64,000 nt of DNA from Acidisoma cellulosilyticum (GTDB lineage Bacteria > Pseudomonadota > Alphaproteobacteria > Acetobacterales > Acetobacteraceae): contig NZ_JAESVA010000003.1 of the NCBI RefSeq assembly GCF_020621385.1, positions 310,001 through 374,000 on the forward strand, read 5' to 3'. A program made the translations under genes and the position numbers. Shown here in pieces: positions 36,968 through 46,213 of this stretch. The notes below the pieces were generated by a model that worked only from the letters and a program-made list of their open reading frames with translations, was not told the DNA's origin and did no database searches. The stretch's first letter is position 1. Each line of letters begins with the position of its first letter.

Positions 36968-37936
36968 ATGACCTCAATGCAACCCATTCCGGTGCTCATC
37001 ATTGGCGCCGGCCCCGCAGGCTATACCGCAGCGATCTACGCCGCGCGTGCTGGCCTGTCGCCTGTTCTTATCGCCGGTCTGCAGCCGGGCGGCCAATTGA
37101 CCATTACGACCGATGTCGAAAACTACCCCGGTTTTGCCGACCCGATCCAGGGCCCCTGGTTGATGGAGCAGATGGCGGCGCAGGCCGAACGCATGGGCAC
37201 GCGAATCATTCATGACATCGTGACGGATGTGGATTTCACACGCCGCCCCTTCGTCTGCCTCACGGATTCGAATGAGCGTTTCGAGGCGAATGCGGTGATC
37301 ATCGCGACCGGCGCCTCGGCCCGCTGGCTGGAACTGCCGTCCGAACGCGCGCTGCGCGGTGCCGGTGTCTCGGCTTGCGCGACCTGCGACGGATTCTTTT
37401 ATCGCGGCAAAACGGTCGCCGTGATCGGCGGCGGCAATACGGCCGTGGAAGAAGCGCTTTATCTGACCCATCATGCAAGCCATGTGACGCTCATCCATCG
37501 CCGCAATTCGCTCCGCGCCGAGCGCATCATGCAGGACCGGCTGCTCTCCAACCCGAAGGTCTCGGTGATCTGGGATCACGCGGTCGATGAAGTGCTGGGC
37601 GAAGGCTCGCCCGCCGTCGTCACCGGTCTGCGGCTGAAGCATGTGCAGACAGGGGCGGCCCGTATGCTGGACGTCGACGGCGTTTTCATCGCCATCGGCC
37701 ATACGCCGAATACGGCCGTCTTCAAAAATACGCTCGACCTCGATGCCGATGGCTATATCACAACGGAAACCGGCACGACGCGGACCTCGGTGCCCGGCGT
37801 CTTCGCGGCCGGCGACGTGCAGGATCGAATTTACCGTCAGGCAGTGACGGCCGCGGCTTCCGGCTGCATGGCCGCGCTCGATGCGGAAAAATGGCTGACG
37901 CATAGTATATCGAAAGTTTCTGTAGCGGCTTACTAA
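36968..37936 (+). CDS. trxB: Thioredoxin-disulfide reductase
   Basis: A 322-residue FAD/NADPH enzyme that reduces thioredoxin. FAD motif IIGAGPAGYTAAIYAARA (11-28), redox disulfide C137-A-T-C140, NADPH motif VIGGGNTAVEEA and C-terminal FAD motif VFAAGDVQD are all present. It is followed by a LysR gene in the order common in alphaproteobacteria. Confidence 0.95.
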   Translation: MTSMQPIPVLIIGAGPAGYTAAIYAARAGLSPVLIAGLQPGGQLTITTDVENYPGFADPIQGPWLMEQMAAQAERMGTRIIHDIVTDVDFTRRPFVCLTDSNERFEANAVIIATGASARWLELPSERALRGAGVSACATCDGFFYRGKTVAVIGGGNTAVEEALYLTHHASHVTLIHRRNSLRAERIMQDRLLSNPKVSVIWDHAVDEVLGEGSPAVVTGLRLKHVQTGAARMLDVDGVFIAIGHTPNTAVFKNTLDLDADGYITTETGTTRTSVPGVFAAGDVQDRIYRQAVTAAASGCMAALDAEKWLTHSISKVSVAAY

Positions 37937-38012
37937 ACCGCAGACGGGTGATGTGGAGGGCCATATCACCGGCTCGAATGAACCTTATGGCTAGATGATT
38001 GGGATCGGCACG

Positions 38013-38897
38013 ATGGATTGGGATAAATTAAGGGTTTTCCACTCGGTGGCGGAGGCGGGCAGCTTCACCCACGCGGGTGATACCTTGAACCTCAGCCAAT
38101 CCGCAGTCTCCCGTCAGATTTCGGCGCTTGAGGAGGCCCTTCAGGTACCGCTGTTTCATCGCCATGCGCGTGGCCTGATCCTGACGGAACAAGGCGAAGC
38201 GCTGAACAAGACCGTCCGCGAAGTCTTCGCGAAACTCGCGATGACGGAAGCGCTGCTGACGGAAAGCAAGGAAAAGCCGGCCGGCCGCCTGAAGGTCACG
38301 ACGACGGTGGGCTTCGGCTCCATCTGGCTCGCGTCCCGCGTCCAGGCCTTCCTGGAGCAATATCCGGAAGTCTCGATGTCGATGCTGCTCGATGACGGCG
38401 ATCTTGATCTCGCGATGCGCGAGGCCGATGTCGCGATCCGCATGCATCCGCCGAAACAGCCCGATCTGGTGCAGCGCCATCTGATGGACATCCATTGGAC
38501 GGTCTATGCTTCGCCCGAATATCTGAAGAAGCACGGTACGCCGCAGACGGCGGAAGATCTCGACAACCACAAGATCATTCTCTTCGGTGGTTATCAGCCG
38601 CCGGTCGAGGACATCAACTGGCTGGCCGAAGCGGGACGCCGCCCCGGCAATCCGCGCCGCGCTGCGCTGGAGATCAACAACCTGCACGGCATGGCGCTGG
38701 CCATCCGCTCGGGCCTCGGCATCGGCGTGCTGCCCGACTATCTCGGCCGCGATACTGAAGGTCTGGTGCATATCCTGCAGGATGTGAAGGCGCCGAAGGT
38801 CGATGTCTTCTTCGTCTATCCGGAAGAGCTGCGGAATTCGAAGCGCGTCGCCGTCTTCCGTGACTTCCTGCTCGCCCATATCGCTGAGAAGGCTTGA
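38013..38897 (+). CDS. LysR-family regulator next to trxB
   Basis: A 294-residue LysR protein starting MDWDKLRVFHSVAEAGSFTH, with helix-turn-helix to residue 60 and an effector domain beyond 90. Start at 38013 is preferred over 37995 because the MDWDKL start is typical of this conserved alphaproteobacterial group. The trxB-LysR pairing recurs widely; a redox or thiol signal is plausible but unproven. Confidence 0.87.
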   Translation: MDWDKLRVFHSVAEAGSFTHAGDTLNLSQSAVSRQISALEEALQVPLFHRHARGLILTEQGEALNKTVREVFAKLAMTEALLTESKEKPAGRLKVTTTVGFGSIWLASRVQAFLEQYPEVSMSMLLDDGDLDLAMREADVAIRMHPPKQPDLVQRHLMDIHWTVYASPEYLKKHGTPQTAEDLDNHKIILFGGYQPPVEDINWLAEAGRRPGNPRRAALEINNLHGMALAIRSGLGIGVLPDYLGRDTEGLVHILQDVKAPKVDVFFVYPEELRNSKRVAVFRDFLLAHIAEKA

Positions 38898-38986
38898 GCC
38901 TTTTCAGCCATTGAGGTTGTGACTTTCGGCCCGTCTTCCGAATAAGGGAGGCGGGCCGATTGCTTTTCAGGGCTAGAGATTGCGCG

Positions 38987-39742
38987 ATGACAGACGTAGC
39001 AGACGCTCCCCGCGCCAAGCCGAAAGCCGCAAGCGCGCGCATGCCGGCCAGGAATGTGCGCCCTTTTCTGGAAGCGCTTGAAGCGCATTGGCCGGATGCG
39101 AAGACCGAACTCGTCTATTCCGATGTCTATACGCTGCTCGTCTCGGTCGTGCTTTCCGCCCAGGCGACCGATATCTCGGTCAACAAGGCGACCGGCCCGC
39201 TGTTCAAGGTCGCAGCGACACCGCAGGCGATCGTCAACCTCGGTGTCGAAGGTGTCGGCCGCTACATCAAATCGATCGGGCTCTGGCAGGGCAAGGCGCG
39301 CAATGTCGTGGCCTTGTCCGAAATCCTGGTGGCCCAGCACGGCGGCGCAGTACCGCATGACCGGGCGGCACTGGAAGCGCTGCCCGGCGTCGGCCGCAAG
39401 ACCGCCAATGTCGTGTTGAACGTGGCCTTCGGCGAGCCCACCATCGCGGTCGACACGCATCTTTTCCGGCTCGGCAACCGCACCGGCCTGGCACCCGGCA
39501 GCACGCCGCGCGCGGTCGAGGATCAGCTCCTCAAACGCATCCCGCCCGATATGCTGATGCACGCCCATCACTGGCTGATCCTGCAAGGCCGTTACATCTG
39601 CAAGGCAAGGCTGCCGGAATGCTGGCGCTGCAACGCCGCCCCCTGGTGCGGCCTGAAGCTCAAGAGCCCGCCGCCGGCCGAGAAGCCGCCATCTTCAAAA
39701 CTACGTGGCCGCATGACGCCAATCGCGATAGAAGACCGCTAG
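38987..39742 (+). CDS. nth: Endonuclease III
   Basis: A 251-residue base-excision glycosylase/AP lyase for oxidised pyrimidines. Helix-hairpin-helix LPGVGRKTANVVL carries catalytic lysine K138, the aspartate D156 lies in VDTHLFR, and the [4Fe-4S] cluster cysteines C205-X6-C212-X2-C215-X5-C221 are intact. The N-terminal 20 residues and the proline-rich tail after 225 are extra. Start at 38987; an in-frame TTG at 38960 is less likely. mnmA follows 16 bases later. Confidence 0.94.
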   Translation: MTDVADAPRAKPKAASARMPARNVRPFLEALEAHWPDAKTELVYSDVYTLLVSVVLSAQATDISVNKATGPLFKVAATPQAIVNLGVEGVGRYIKSIGLWQGKARNVVALSEILVAQHGGAVPHDRAALEALPGVGRKTANVVLNVAFGEPTIAVDTHLFRLGNRTGLAPGSTPRAVEDQLLKRIPPDMLMHAHHWLILQGRYICKARLPECWRCNAAPWCGLKLKSPPPAEKPPSSKLRGRMTPIAIEDR

Positions 39743-39758
39743 TTTCAGAGGTTTTTGA

Positions 39759-40850
39759 ATGCGCATTGTCGTCGCCATGTCGGGTGGAGTGGATAGCTCG
39801 GTCGTTGCCGGCCTTCTTGCCGAACAAGGGCATGAGGTCATCGGCGTGACGTTGCAGCTGTACGACCACGGCGCGGCGGCGAAGCGGAAGGGTGCCTGCT
39901 GCGCGGGCGAGGATATCCATGACGCGAAGCGCGTCGCCGACCGCATCGGCATCGCGCATTATGTCATCGATGCCGAAGCGCGGTTCCGCGCGGCGGTGAT
40001 GGAAGACTTCGCCGCGAGCTACGCGGCCGGTGAGACGCCTGTCCCCTGCGTCCGCTGCAATCAGAGCGTGAAATTCGGCGATCTCATCGCCATGGCGCGC
40101 GATCTTGGTGCGGAAGCCATGGCGACCGGCCATTACGTCCGCCGCATCGAAGGACCGAACGGCGCGGAACTGCATCGCGCAGTGGACCCTGCCCGCGACC
40201 AGAGCTGGTTCCTGTTCGCGACGACGCGCGAACAACTGGCTTTCAGCCGCTTTCCGCTCGGCGATATGCCGGACAAGGCGGCCGTCCGCGCCGAAGCCGC
40301 GCGCCTCGGCATGCAGGTCGCCGTGAAGCCGGACAGTCAGGATATCTGCTTCGTGCCTCAGGGCAGCTACGCCGATGTCGTCGCCCGCTTGCGCCCCGAG
40401 GCGATGGAGGCTGGCGACATCGTCGACGCCAAGGGCCGCGTGCTCGGCCAGCATGAGGGCATCGCCCGCTATACGGTCGGCCAGGCCAAGCGCCTGGGCC
40501 TGCCCAAGCGTGACGGCGAGATGGCGCCTGTCGTGACCCAGCTGGACCCGGGCCGGCGCCGCGTCATCGTCGGGCCCCGCCATGCGGGCGTCAGCACCGT
40601 GCGGTTGCGCGAAGTGAACTGGCTGGCCGATGTGCCGGTGGAAGGCCTGCGGCTGTCCGTGAAGATGCGCGCGCGCGCCGAACTCGCGGGCGCCCTGGTA
40701 CGCCCGCTGCCCGGTGGCGCCGCCGAAGTGCTGCTGGATGAGCCCGCGCTGCCGGCGCCCGGCCAGGGCTGCGTCTTTTATCAGGGCGATCGCGTGCTTG
40801 GCGGTGGTTTCATCGAGCGGCCCGTAGAACTCCGCGCCGTCGGGACCTAA
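39759..40850 (+). CDS. mnmA: tRNA 2-thiouridine synthase MnmA
   Basis: A 363-residue enzyme that thiolates U34 of tRNA-Lys, -Glu and -Gln. The PP-loop SGGVDSS is at 8-14; catalytic cysteines are C97 (in PVPCVRCN) and C197 (in SQDICFVP). Sulfur would come from a cysteine desulfurase such as SufS or another one. ATG at 39759 follows AGAGG by 7 bases; probably in operon with nth. Confidence 0.95.
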   Translation: MRIVVAMSGGVDSSVVAGLLAEQGHEVIGVTLQLYDHGAAAKRKGACCAGEDIHDAKRVADRIGIAHYVIDAEARFRAAVMEDFAASYAAGETPVPCVRCNQSVKFGDLIAMARDLGAEAMATGHYVRRIEGPNGAELHRAVDPARDQSWFLFATTREQLAFSRFPLGDMPDKAAVRAEAARLGMQVAVKPDSQDICFVPQGSYADVVARLRPEAMEAGDIVDAKGRVLGQHEGIARYTVGQAKRLGLPKRDGEMAPVVTQLDPGRRRVIVGPRHAGVSTVRLREVNWLADVPVEGLRLSVKMRARAELAGALVRPLPGGAAEVLLDEPALPAPGQGCVFYQGDRVLGGGFIERPVELRAVGT

Positions 40851-40884
40851 GCTCCGGTCTCCTTCGCCTGGAGACCGCCCCCTG

Positions 40885-41730
40885 ATGCTGATCGCCCAAC
40901 TCTCTGACCTGCATGTGCGCCCGCGCGGCGTGCCGGCGGCCCGTGTCGTCGAGACCAATATGCTGGTCGAGCGCGCCTTGGCTGCCGTTGCGGCCCTCAA
41001 CCCGCGCCCCGATGCGGTCGTGATCTCCGGTGACGTGACCGAATGCGGCCGCCCGGAAGAGTATGCGATGGCGGCCCAGTTCTTCCGCCGTCATCTGGCG
41101 ATGCCGGTCTTCGTCGTGCCGGGCAATCACGACCGGCGCGACAATTTCCGGGCCGGCCTCGCCCATATGCATGGCGTCACCCAGGACCCCGACTTCGTCC
41201 AATATGTGGTGGACGATTATCCGGTGCGCCTGGTGATGCTCGACACCCTGGTACCGGAAGCGGGTTACGGCCTGCTTTGCCCGAAGCGGATGGCGTTTCT
41301 GGAGCGCGCGCTATCGGATGCGCCCACCAAGCCGACCATGCTGGTCTTCCATCACCCGCCGATGCTGACCGGCTCCGCCGGCATGGACAGCATCTGGCTG
41401 CGCAATACGGCTGAGCTTGGTGCGCTGCTGCAAAAGCATCCGCAGGTGGAGCGTATCCTCACCGGCCATCATCACCGCAATATCGTCGGGCGGCTGGGCC
41501 ATGCCATCGTCATCGTGGCACCCTCCGTCGTGCATCAGACGGAGCTTTGCCTGCTGCCGGGCATCGAGGATCAACTGGTTCTGGAGCCGCCGGCCTTCAA
41601 CCTGCATCTGCAGCTAGCCGATTGCGGCATCGCCACCCATACCGTTTATGTCGAGCGCTTCCCCGGCCCCTACCCTTTCGTGGTGGACGATGATTACCCG
41701 GGTTACCCCGAGAAGGCAGCCCGCGCGTAA
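40885..41730 (+). CDS. Metallophosphoesterase, CpdA/GpdQ-like phosphodiesterase
   Basis: A 281-residue binuclear metallophosphoesterase. Metal motifs are intact: QLSDLHV, ISGDVTE, VPGNHDRR, FHHPPM and LTGHHHRN. This set fits cyclic-nucleotide or glycerophosphodiester phosphodiesterases; which substrate is used cannot be told. It follows mnmA by 34 bases and probably shares its transcript; tRNA-Met comes next. Confidence 0.85.
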   Translation: MLIAQLSDLHVRPRGVPAARVVETNMLVERALAAVAALNPRPDAVVISGDVTECGRPEEYAMAAQFFRRHLAMPVFVVPGNHDRRDNFRAGLAHMHGVTQDPDFVQYVVDDYPVRLVMLDTLVPEAGYGLLCPKRMAFLERALSDAPTKPTMLVFHHPPMLTGSAGMDSIWLRNTAELGALLQKHPQVERILTGHHHRNIVGRLGHAIVIVAPSVVHQTELCLLPGIEDQLVLEPPAFNLHLQLADCGIATHTVYVERFPGPYPFVVDDDYPGYPEKAARA

Positions 41731-41804
41731 CAACGGGTTGACGCCAGCGGGCGTGGGGGTTATCCGCTCCCACCGCGCGGCGATTAGCCGCAGGGGACTG
41801 GTCT

Positions 41805-41879
41805 GGCGGTGTAGCTCAGCGGTAGAGCAGGGGAATCATAATCCCTTGGTCGGCGGTTCAAATCCGTCCACCGCTACCA
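41805..41879 (+). tRNA. tRNA-Met (anticodon CAT)
   Basis: A 75-base cloverleaf from GGCGGTG to the encoded CCA. The acceptor stem pairs GGCGGTG with CACCGCT (one G-T at the end), the D arm is GCTC-AGCGGTA-GAGC, the anticodon stem GGGGA/TCCCT holds the loop ATCATAA, and the T arm contains GTTCAAAT. The elongator-Met consensus of alphaproteobacteria fits; tRNA-Ile2 with lysidine has the same anticodon but a different acceptor stem. Confidence 0.9.
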
Positions 41880-42250
41880 GATTTCTCGATGACCGAAGGG
41901 TTGCGACAGGGGTGAGTTTGTCACGCCTTGTCTCCCTGGTTTGTCAGTTTCGATTTCTCTGCCGCTCCCGCGCACCGTTCCGGTAACCGGCTCCCTATCC
42001 AAACAGGGCCGCGATTCTGATCCGATCGCAGAGCGATCTGCCCTGCATACTGGCGCGCGGCAACGCTTCTATCTGAGAAGATCAAGCGCTCGCCGCATAA
42101 ACCAAGCCGGCAATGAAGGTTAACCTTAGATCGAAAGACTTATAGTCCTCCACTCAAAGGTTCAGATTTTCTAAGCTGGATTCCCGTTGCGCAATTTCCC
42201 GATTTGATAGATGTTTCTTCTTCAAAACAATAAACATCTTAGGGAAGCCC
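41880..42250. other. Gene-free stretch after tRNA-Met, AT-rich in its second half
   Basis: No credible gene is seen. GC falls to about 35-40% between 42120 and 42240 by hand count, well below the rest of the window. At 42209-42239 a perfect 8-base inverted repeat, AGATGTTT and AAACATCT with a 15-base loop, ends 1 base before the AGGGAAG ribosome site of the next gene. Confidence 0.5.
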
Positions 42251-42625
42251 GTGAGATCTTTCTTTTTTGCTATGATCGCTTGGGTTGCCTTGGGTATCGG
42301 ACCGGCTGCCGCCCAAAGCTGCAACCCCTCCTTTGCGATCGATAATGAAAGTGGGTTTACGATAGACGGCATGGTCACGCGCGGTGTGGGGGATTCTGGG
42401 TGGAGTGCCCAGCAATTGGCGGCGAACCAAGTGATCGATTCAGGCTACAAACTATCTTTCAATTTTAGTTCGACGTCCGTCACCGCCTTTGATGTAAAAG
42501 TAACATTTCTCATGAACGGTTCTGAAGAAGACTCAACCTGGGGAAATGTTGATCTCTGCACCATCACTTTGATGACCATCACCTATGATTCCACGGCCAG
42601 TCTGTTCAATGCTTCATTTCAATAG
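42251..42625 (+). CDS. Small secreted protein, lower GC than neighbours
   Basis: A 124-residue precursor. GTG start after AGGGAAG; signal peptide MRSFFFAMIAWVALGIGPAAA with cleavage near AAA-QS. The mature part (about 103 residues) has two cysteines (QSCNPSF, DLCTI), many Ser, Thr and Asn, and alternating hydrophobics like a beta-sandwich. GC is about 50% by hand count, against over 60% elsewhere. No family recognised; composition suggests acquisition by transfer next to the tRNA gene. Confidence 0.65.
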   Translation: MRSFFFAMIAWVALGIGPAAAQSCNPSFAIDNESGFTIDGMVTRGVGDSGWSAQQLAANQVIDSGYKLSFNFSSTSVTAFDVKVTFLMNGSEEDSTWGNVDLCTITLMTITYDSTASLFNASFQ

Positions 42626-42895
42626 TGACCGAACCATGTGCTTGCTAAACGCAAGGAACCATTGATCCTGTTCTGCCCCCGCCTTCGCGCTGCATGGACG
42701 GGTTCTGCAGCGGCCCCCTAAAAATGTGTCGTTAACCCTCGCCGGTCTGGGTCAAAGCAGAGCCTCGTCCATCCCCATCCCTGCCCAGCGCCGCGCGGCC
42801 AACAGCCACACGCGAATGCGATGTCACAATTTCCGCGGACCGCGTCATAATTGCGGGGATCGGCCCGGCTTCAGAAGCGGCCGAGAGGGGGACGC

Positions 42896-43117
42896 GTGGG
42901 AAGCAGGATTACAGTCTATAGCTACTGGACTTGGATACCGGGCGAAGGTCTTGGCCAGATTGCGCCAGCCAAGCGGTCCCGCCCGGAGATCGAAGCCATG
43001 GGTGGCCTTGCCATTCTCTTCAGCGGCGAAGAGATCGATGAGGATGAGCTTTGTCGCGACGGCGCCTATCACCCGGATAAGCAGCAAGCGCTATGCGATC
43101 AGGCCATCGGAGCCTGA
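42896..43117 (+). CDS. Small conserved-looking hypothetical protein
   Basis: A 73-residue soluble protein from GTG at 42896, preceded by GAGAGGGGGA. It has an aromatic N-terminus (TVYSYWTWIPG), a central ARPEIEAMGG-like helix and an acidic GEEIDEDEL, GAYHPDKQ tail. I recall similar short proteins in related bacteria but cannot name a family. Alternative: the frame extends upstream to 42851 without support. Confidence 0.45.
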   Translation: MGSRITVYSYWTWIPGEGLGQIAPAKRSRPEIEAMGGLAILFSGEEIDEDELCRDGAYHPDKQQALCDQAIGA

Positions 43118-43141
43118 CCGCAGGCCGGGACGTCTGGCTTG

Positions 43142-44158
43142 TTACGCCCAGCCTTCCAGCACGAATTTACCTTGGGCAGCATGGCTTTCGATCAGACCAT
43201 GCACGCGTTTCAGGTTTTCCGCCGAAATCGGGCTGAGCGTCTCCGTCAGGGTCGTGCGGATTTTCCCTTCATCCACCAACCCGGCCAATCTGTTCAGAAT
43301 ATCGCGCTGTGCCGCCATATCCGCGGTCTGAAACAGCGAGCGCGTAAACATCAACTCCCAATGGACCGAGACCGCCTTGCGCTTGAAGGGGTTCACGTCC
43401 AGCTGAGCGGGATCGTCGATCAAGGCAAAGCGGCCCTGCGGCGCGATCGCCGCGATGATCTCAGGCAGATGCACATCCGTATGCGTCGTCGAGAAGACGA
43501 AACCGGGCGCGCCGATGCCAAGGTCCGCCACCTGTGCCGCAATCGGCTTGCTGTGGTCGATGACATGATGCGCGCCGAGTGACCTGACCCAATCCTGCGT
43601 CTCCGCGCGTGAGGCGGAGGCTATCACGGTCATGTCGGTCAGCGCGCGCAGCAGCTGAATGGCGATGGAGCCGACCCCACCGGCACCGCCAATGATGAGG
43701 ATGGCATTCGCCGCGCCAGGTACCGGCTTCGCGACATCCAGCCGGTCGAACAGCGCTTCCCAAGCCGTCAGCCCCGTCAGCGGCAGAGCCGCACTTTCCG
43801 CCCAGCCGAGCGATTCCGGCTTTTGGCCTACGATCCGTTCATCGACCAGATGCAGCTCGGCATTGGTGCCAGCCCGCGTGATGTCCCCGGCGTGATAGAC
43901 GCTGTCGCCCGGCTTGAACCAGGTCACCTCCGGCCCGATAGCACGCACAATGCCGGCGGCGTCCCAGCCCAAGACTTTCCAATCGCCTCCGGCCGGTGTG
44001 GCTGACTTGCGGACCTTGGTATCAACCGGATTGACGGATACCGCCTTCACGTCGACCAGCAGATCGCGGCCGGTCGGGACCGGATCCGGGAGCGTAATAT
44101 CGACCAGGGATTCGGCCCGGTCGATGGGACCCGGGGTCTGATAACCGATTGCGCGCAA
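43142..44158 (-). CDS. Zinc-type alcohol dehydrogenase / quinone reductase-like MDR protein
   Basis: A 338-residue medium-chain dehydrogenase/reductase. [35 protein letters not shown] and the cofactor motif [13 protein letters not shown] fit the ZADH/quinone-oxidoreductase branch; no structural-zinc cysteine cluster is present, so it is probably zinc-free. NADPH-dependent reduction of quinones or enals is likely. Start is a TTG at 44158 after AGGAGAGG; the frame extends to 44236 without support. Divergent from an HxlR regulator. Confidence 0.82.
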   Translation of the reverse strand: MRAIGYQTPGPIDRAESLVDITLPDPVPTGRDLLVDVKAVSVNPVDTKVRKSATPAGGDWKVLGWDAAGIVRAIGPEVTWFKPGDSVYHAGDITRAGTNAELHLVDERIVGQKPESLGWAESAALPLTGLTAWEALFDRLDVAKPVPGAANAILIIGGAGGVGSIAIQLLRALTDMTVIASASRAETQDWVRSLGAHHVIDHSKPIAAQVADLGIGAPGFVFSTTHTDVHLPEIIAAIAPQGRFALIDDPAQLDVNPFKRKAVSVHWELMFTRSLFQTADMAAQRDILNRLAGLVDEGKIRTTLTETLSPISAENLKRVHGLIESHAAQGKFVLEGWA

Positions 44159-44238
44159 AGCACCTCTCCTCACTATCGTCTGCAGTTGAGTTTCGCTATT
44201 ATGGACGCTTCCGCCAAGTACGCACAAATTCAGCACAT

Positions 44239-44256
44239 AGTGTCAAAATGGATACT
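44239..44256. promoter_or_regulatory. Near-symmetric repeat overlapping the HxlR start codon
   Basis: AGTGTC-N6-GATACT is an inverted repeat with one mismatch that covers the ATG at 44248. HxlR regulators often bind AGTAT(C)-type dyads near their own promoter and a divergent quinone reductase gene, so autoregulation is inferred. Confidence 0.35.
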
Positions 44257-44619
44257 GTAAGCACCCCGGCCCGCCACTCCCGCCTTGATTGCAGCCCCGG
44301 CTGTTCGGTGGAGGCGACGCTCAGCCTCATCGACGGTAAGTGGAAGGGCGTCATCTTGTTTCACCTGCTGGACGGCACATTGCGCTTCAATGAAATCCGC
44401 CGCCGGGCGCCGGACGTGACACAGCGTATGCTGACCAATCAGCTGCGGGAGCTGGAGGTTGACGGGCTGATCGGGCGGAAAGTCTATCCGCAGGTCCCGC
44501 CGAAAGTGGAATACAGCCTCACCGAACGCGGTCGCTCCCTCGAAGCCGTCATCCTGGCGCTGAAGCATTGGGGCGACGCGCATCGCGACCTTTTCCAGGC
44601 CCGCGATACCGCGGCCTGA
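44248..44619 (+). CDS. HxlR-family regulator
   Basis: A 123-residue winged-helix protein: [27 protein letters not shown] with [31 protein letters not shown] is the HxlR/YybR core. The two cysteines near the N-terminus (C16, C20) resemble those of thiol-sensing members of the family. Start at 44248 gives the usual size. Divergent from the quinone reductase-like gene, which it probably controls. Confidence 0.87.
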   Translation: MDTVSTPARHSRLDCSPGCSVEATLSLIDGKWKGVILFHLLDGTLRFNEIRRRAPDVTQRMLTNQLRELEVDGLIGRKVYPQVPPKVEYSLTERGRSLEAVILALKHWGDAHRDLFQARDTAA

Positions 44620-44625
44620 ATCGCT

Positions 44626-45360
44626 CTAATCCAAAGTCCTCAGCAATTTGCTGGGCGGTTGCCCCATCAGCCGCGTGAACATGGTGGTGAAGGCGCTGGG
44701 GCTTTGATAACCCAGGCCCAGCGCCGTCTCGGTGATGGATTGGCCCAGGGTGAGACGATCGACCGCGACCGTCACGCGCAGATGCTCGCGCCAACGGCTG
44801 AGCGTCATGCCAGTCTCCGCCTGGAACAGACGCAACAGCGTGCGCGGACTGGCACCCGCTAGTTTCGCCAATTCATCCAGCCCGGCACGGCTGCCCGGAT
44901 CAGCGAGCAGATGCTGCGTCACCCGCCGCAAACGCGGGTCCTTCCCATAGGGCACAAACAAGGTCAGGGCTGCGGCCGGTCGTCGCAGATGCCGCAGGAT
45001 AAGGCTCGCCACCAGCGCCAGTTCTTCTGTCTCGGCTGGCAAGACCGATAGCCGCACCGCATCCAAAGCCAGTTCCCGCAGCAGCGGTGTCACATCAATC
45101 GTGCGGCAATGGTCGGGCAGGTCAAGGGCCAGCGTCGGATCGACAAAGATCCTGATATGGACGGAAGACTCGCTGTAACGGGCACCGTGCTGCAGATATG
45201 GCGGCACCCAGACGCCGCGCCCCGGCGGGGCCAGCCAAGCCCCCTCCTCCGCCGTCACCATCATCGTGCCCTGCGTCACGACCGAAAGCTGGCCCTGGGC
45301 GTGGCGATGCTCCTCGATACTGGTTCCGGCCAAATGGCGTCTCAGGGTCGCGTGCAGCAT
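44626..45360 (-). CDS. AraC-family regulator with N-terminal cupin
   Basis: A 244-residue protein with a cupin sensor (EEHRHAQGQLSVVTQG, GVWVPPYLQHGA) and a C-terminal AraC DNA-binding domain (LLRLFQAETGMTLSRWREHLRV...TETALGLGYQSPSAFTTMFTRLMG). Similar RipA/NimR-like regulators respond to small ligands. It is divergent from the FMN reductase gene and may control it. Confidence 0.87.
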   Translation of the reverse strand: MLHATLRRHLAGTSIEEHRHAQGQLSVVTQGTMMVTAEEGAWLAPPGRGVWVPPYLQHGARYSESSVHIRIFVDPTLALDLPDHCRTIDVTPLLRELALDAVRLSVLPAETEELALVASLILRHLRRPAAALTLFVPYGKDPRLRRVTQHLLADPGSRAGLDELAKLAGASPRTLLRLFQAETGMTLSRWREHLRVTVAVDRLTLGQSITETALGLGYQSPSAFTTMFTRLMGQPPSKLLRTLD

Positions 45361-45475
45361 GAACGGCCTCGATCGGATCTCACTTTGGCTGATGGTCAGA
45401 GTATTTTGGCGCCTTCTCGAAAGTTTTTATCTCAACCTACGCCTAGATGTCATGATGTCTTTTCTGGAGATCATC

Positions 45476-46024
45476 ATGACGCTCACCATCACCGGCATCG
45501 CCGGCAGCCTTCGCGCAGCCTCCACCGCACGGATTTTGCTCGAAGGCATGGCAAGCCTGCTGCCGTCCGGCAGCGACTATGCGGCCATCGATATCGGCGC
45601 TCTGCCCCATTACAATCAGGATCTGGACGATGAGAGAGGGCCAGGAAGCGTCGCCAGTGCCCGTGCCCGCATCTTTGCCAGCGACGCCGTGCTGATCGTA
45701 ACGCCGGAATTCAATCACAGCCTGCCGGGTGTGCTGAAGAACGCGCTGGACTGGCTCTCCCGCCCGGCCTTCAAAAGCGGCTTCATCGGCAAGCCGGTGC
45801 TGTTTGCCACCGTCTCGCCCGGCCCTTTGGGTGGCGTGCGCGCGCAAGCCGCGATGCGCGACACGCTGTCCGCAATGCTCTGTCGGCTGCCGCCTTACAA
45901 GGAACTCGTCGTCGGGACCGTGGGGGGAAAAATCACCGATGGAAAACTGACGGATGCCGTCACCGTCGCGCATTTTTCCCAGGCGCTCGATCGCTTTCTG
46001 GCAGAGATTGCAGGCGTCCAATGA
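45476..46024 (+). CDS. NADPH-dependent FMN reductase family protein
   Basis: A 182-residue flavodoxin-fold reductase. GSLRAASTAR (FMN phosphate loop) near the start, TPEFNHSLPGVLKNALDWLSRP (the YxxS/PGxLKNAxDW motif) and VSPGPLGGVRAQ fit the NAD(P)H:quinone/FMN reductase group (ArsH/YieF/ChrR style). ATG at 45476 follows GGAGA. Its stop overlaps the next ATG as ATGA. Confidence 0.88.
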   Translation: MTLTITGIAGSLRAASTARILLEGMASLLPSGSDYAAIDIGALPHYNQDLDDERGPGSVASARARIFASDAVLIVTPEFNHSLPGVLKNALDWLSRPAFKSGFIGKPVLFATVSPGPLGGVRAQAAMRDTLSAMLCRLPPYKELVVGTVGGKITDGKLTDAVTVAHFSQALDRFLAEIAGVQ

Positions 46025-46182
46025 CCCTGCAATCCATCCTGGCGCTTGGCGCCGGCCTGTCCGTCGGTGTGCTTTTTTCCTGGCTGCGCCTGCCGCTTCC
46101 GGCGCCGCCCACGCTCACCGGCATCATCGGCGCGGCCGGCGTCTATCTCGGCAGCGTCCTGTTCCGGCTGCTTCTGCATTGA
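46021..46182 (+). CDS. XapX-family small membrane protein
   Basis: A 53-residue protein whose ATG overlaps the stop of the FMN reductase gene by 4 bases. It shows the XapX pattern: LALGAGLSVGVLFSWLRLPLPAPPTLTGIIGAAGVYLGS, i.e. two membrane helices around a LPLPAPP turn. XapX proteins often lie beside reductase or dehydrogenase genes; function unknown. Confidence 0.72.
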   Translation: MTLQSILALGAGLSVGVLFSWLRLPLPAPPTLTGIIGAAGVYLGSVLFRLLLH

Positions 46183-46213
46183 TGAAGCAATTTTTTGTCG
46201 CTGATGGCACTGA

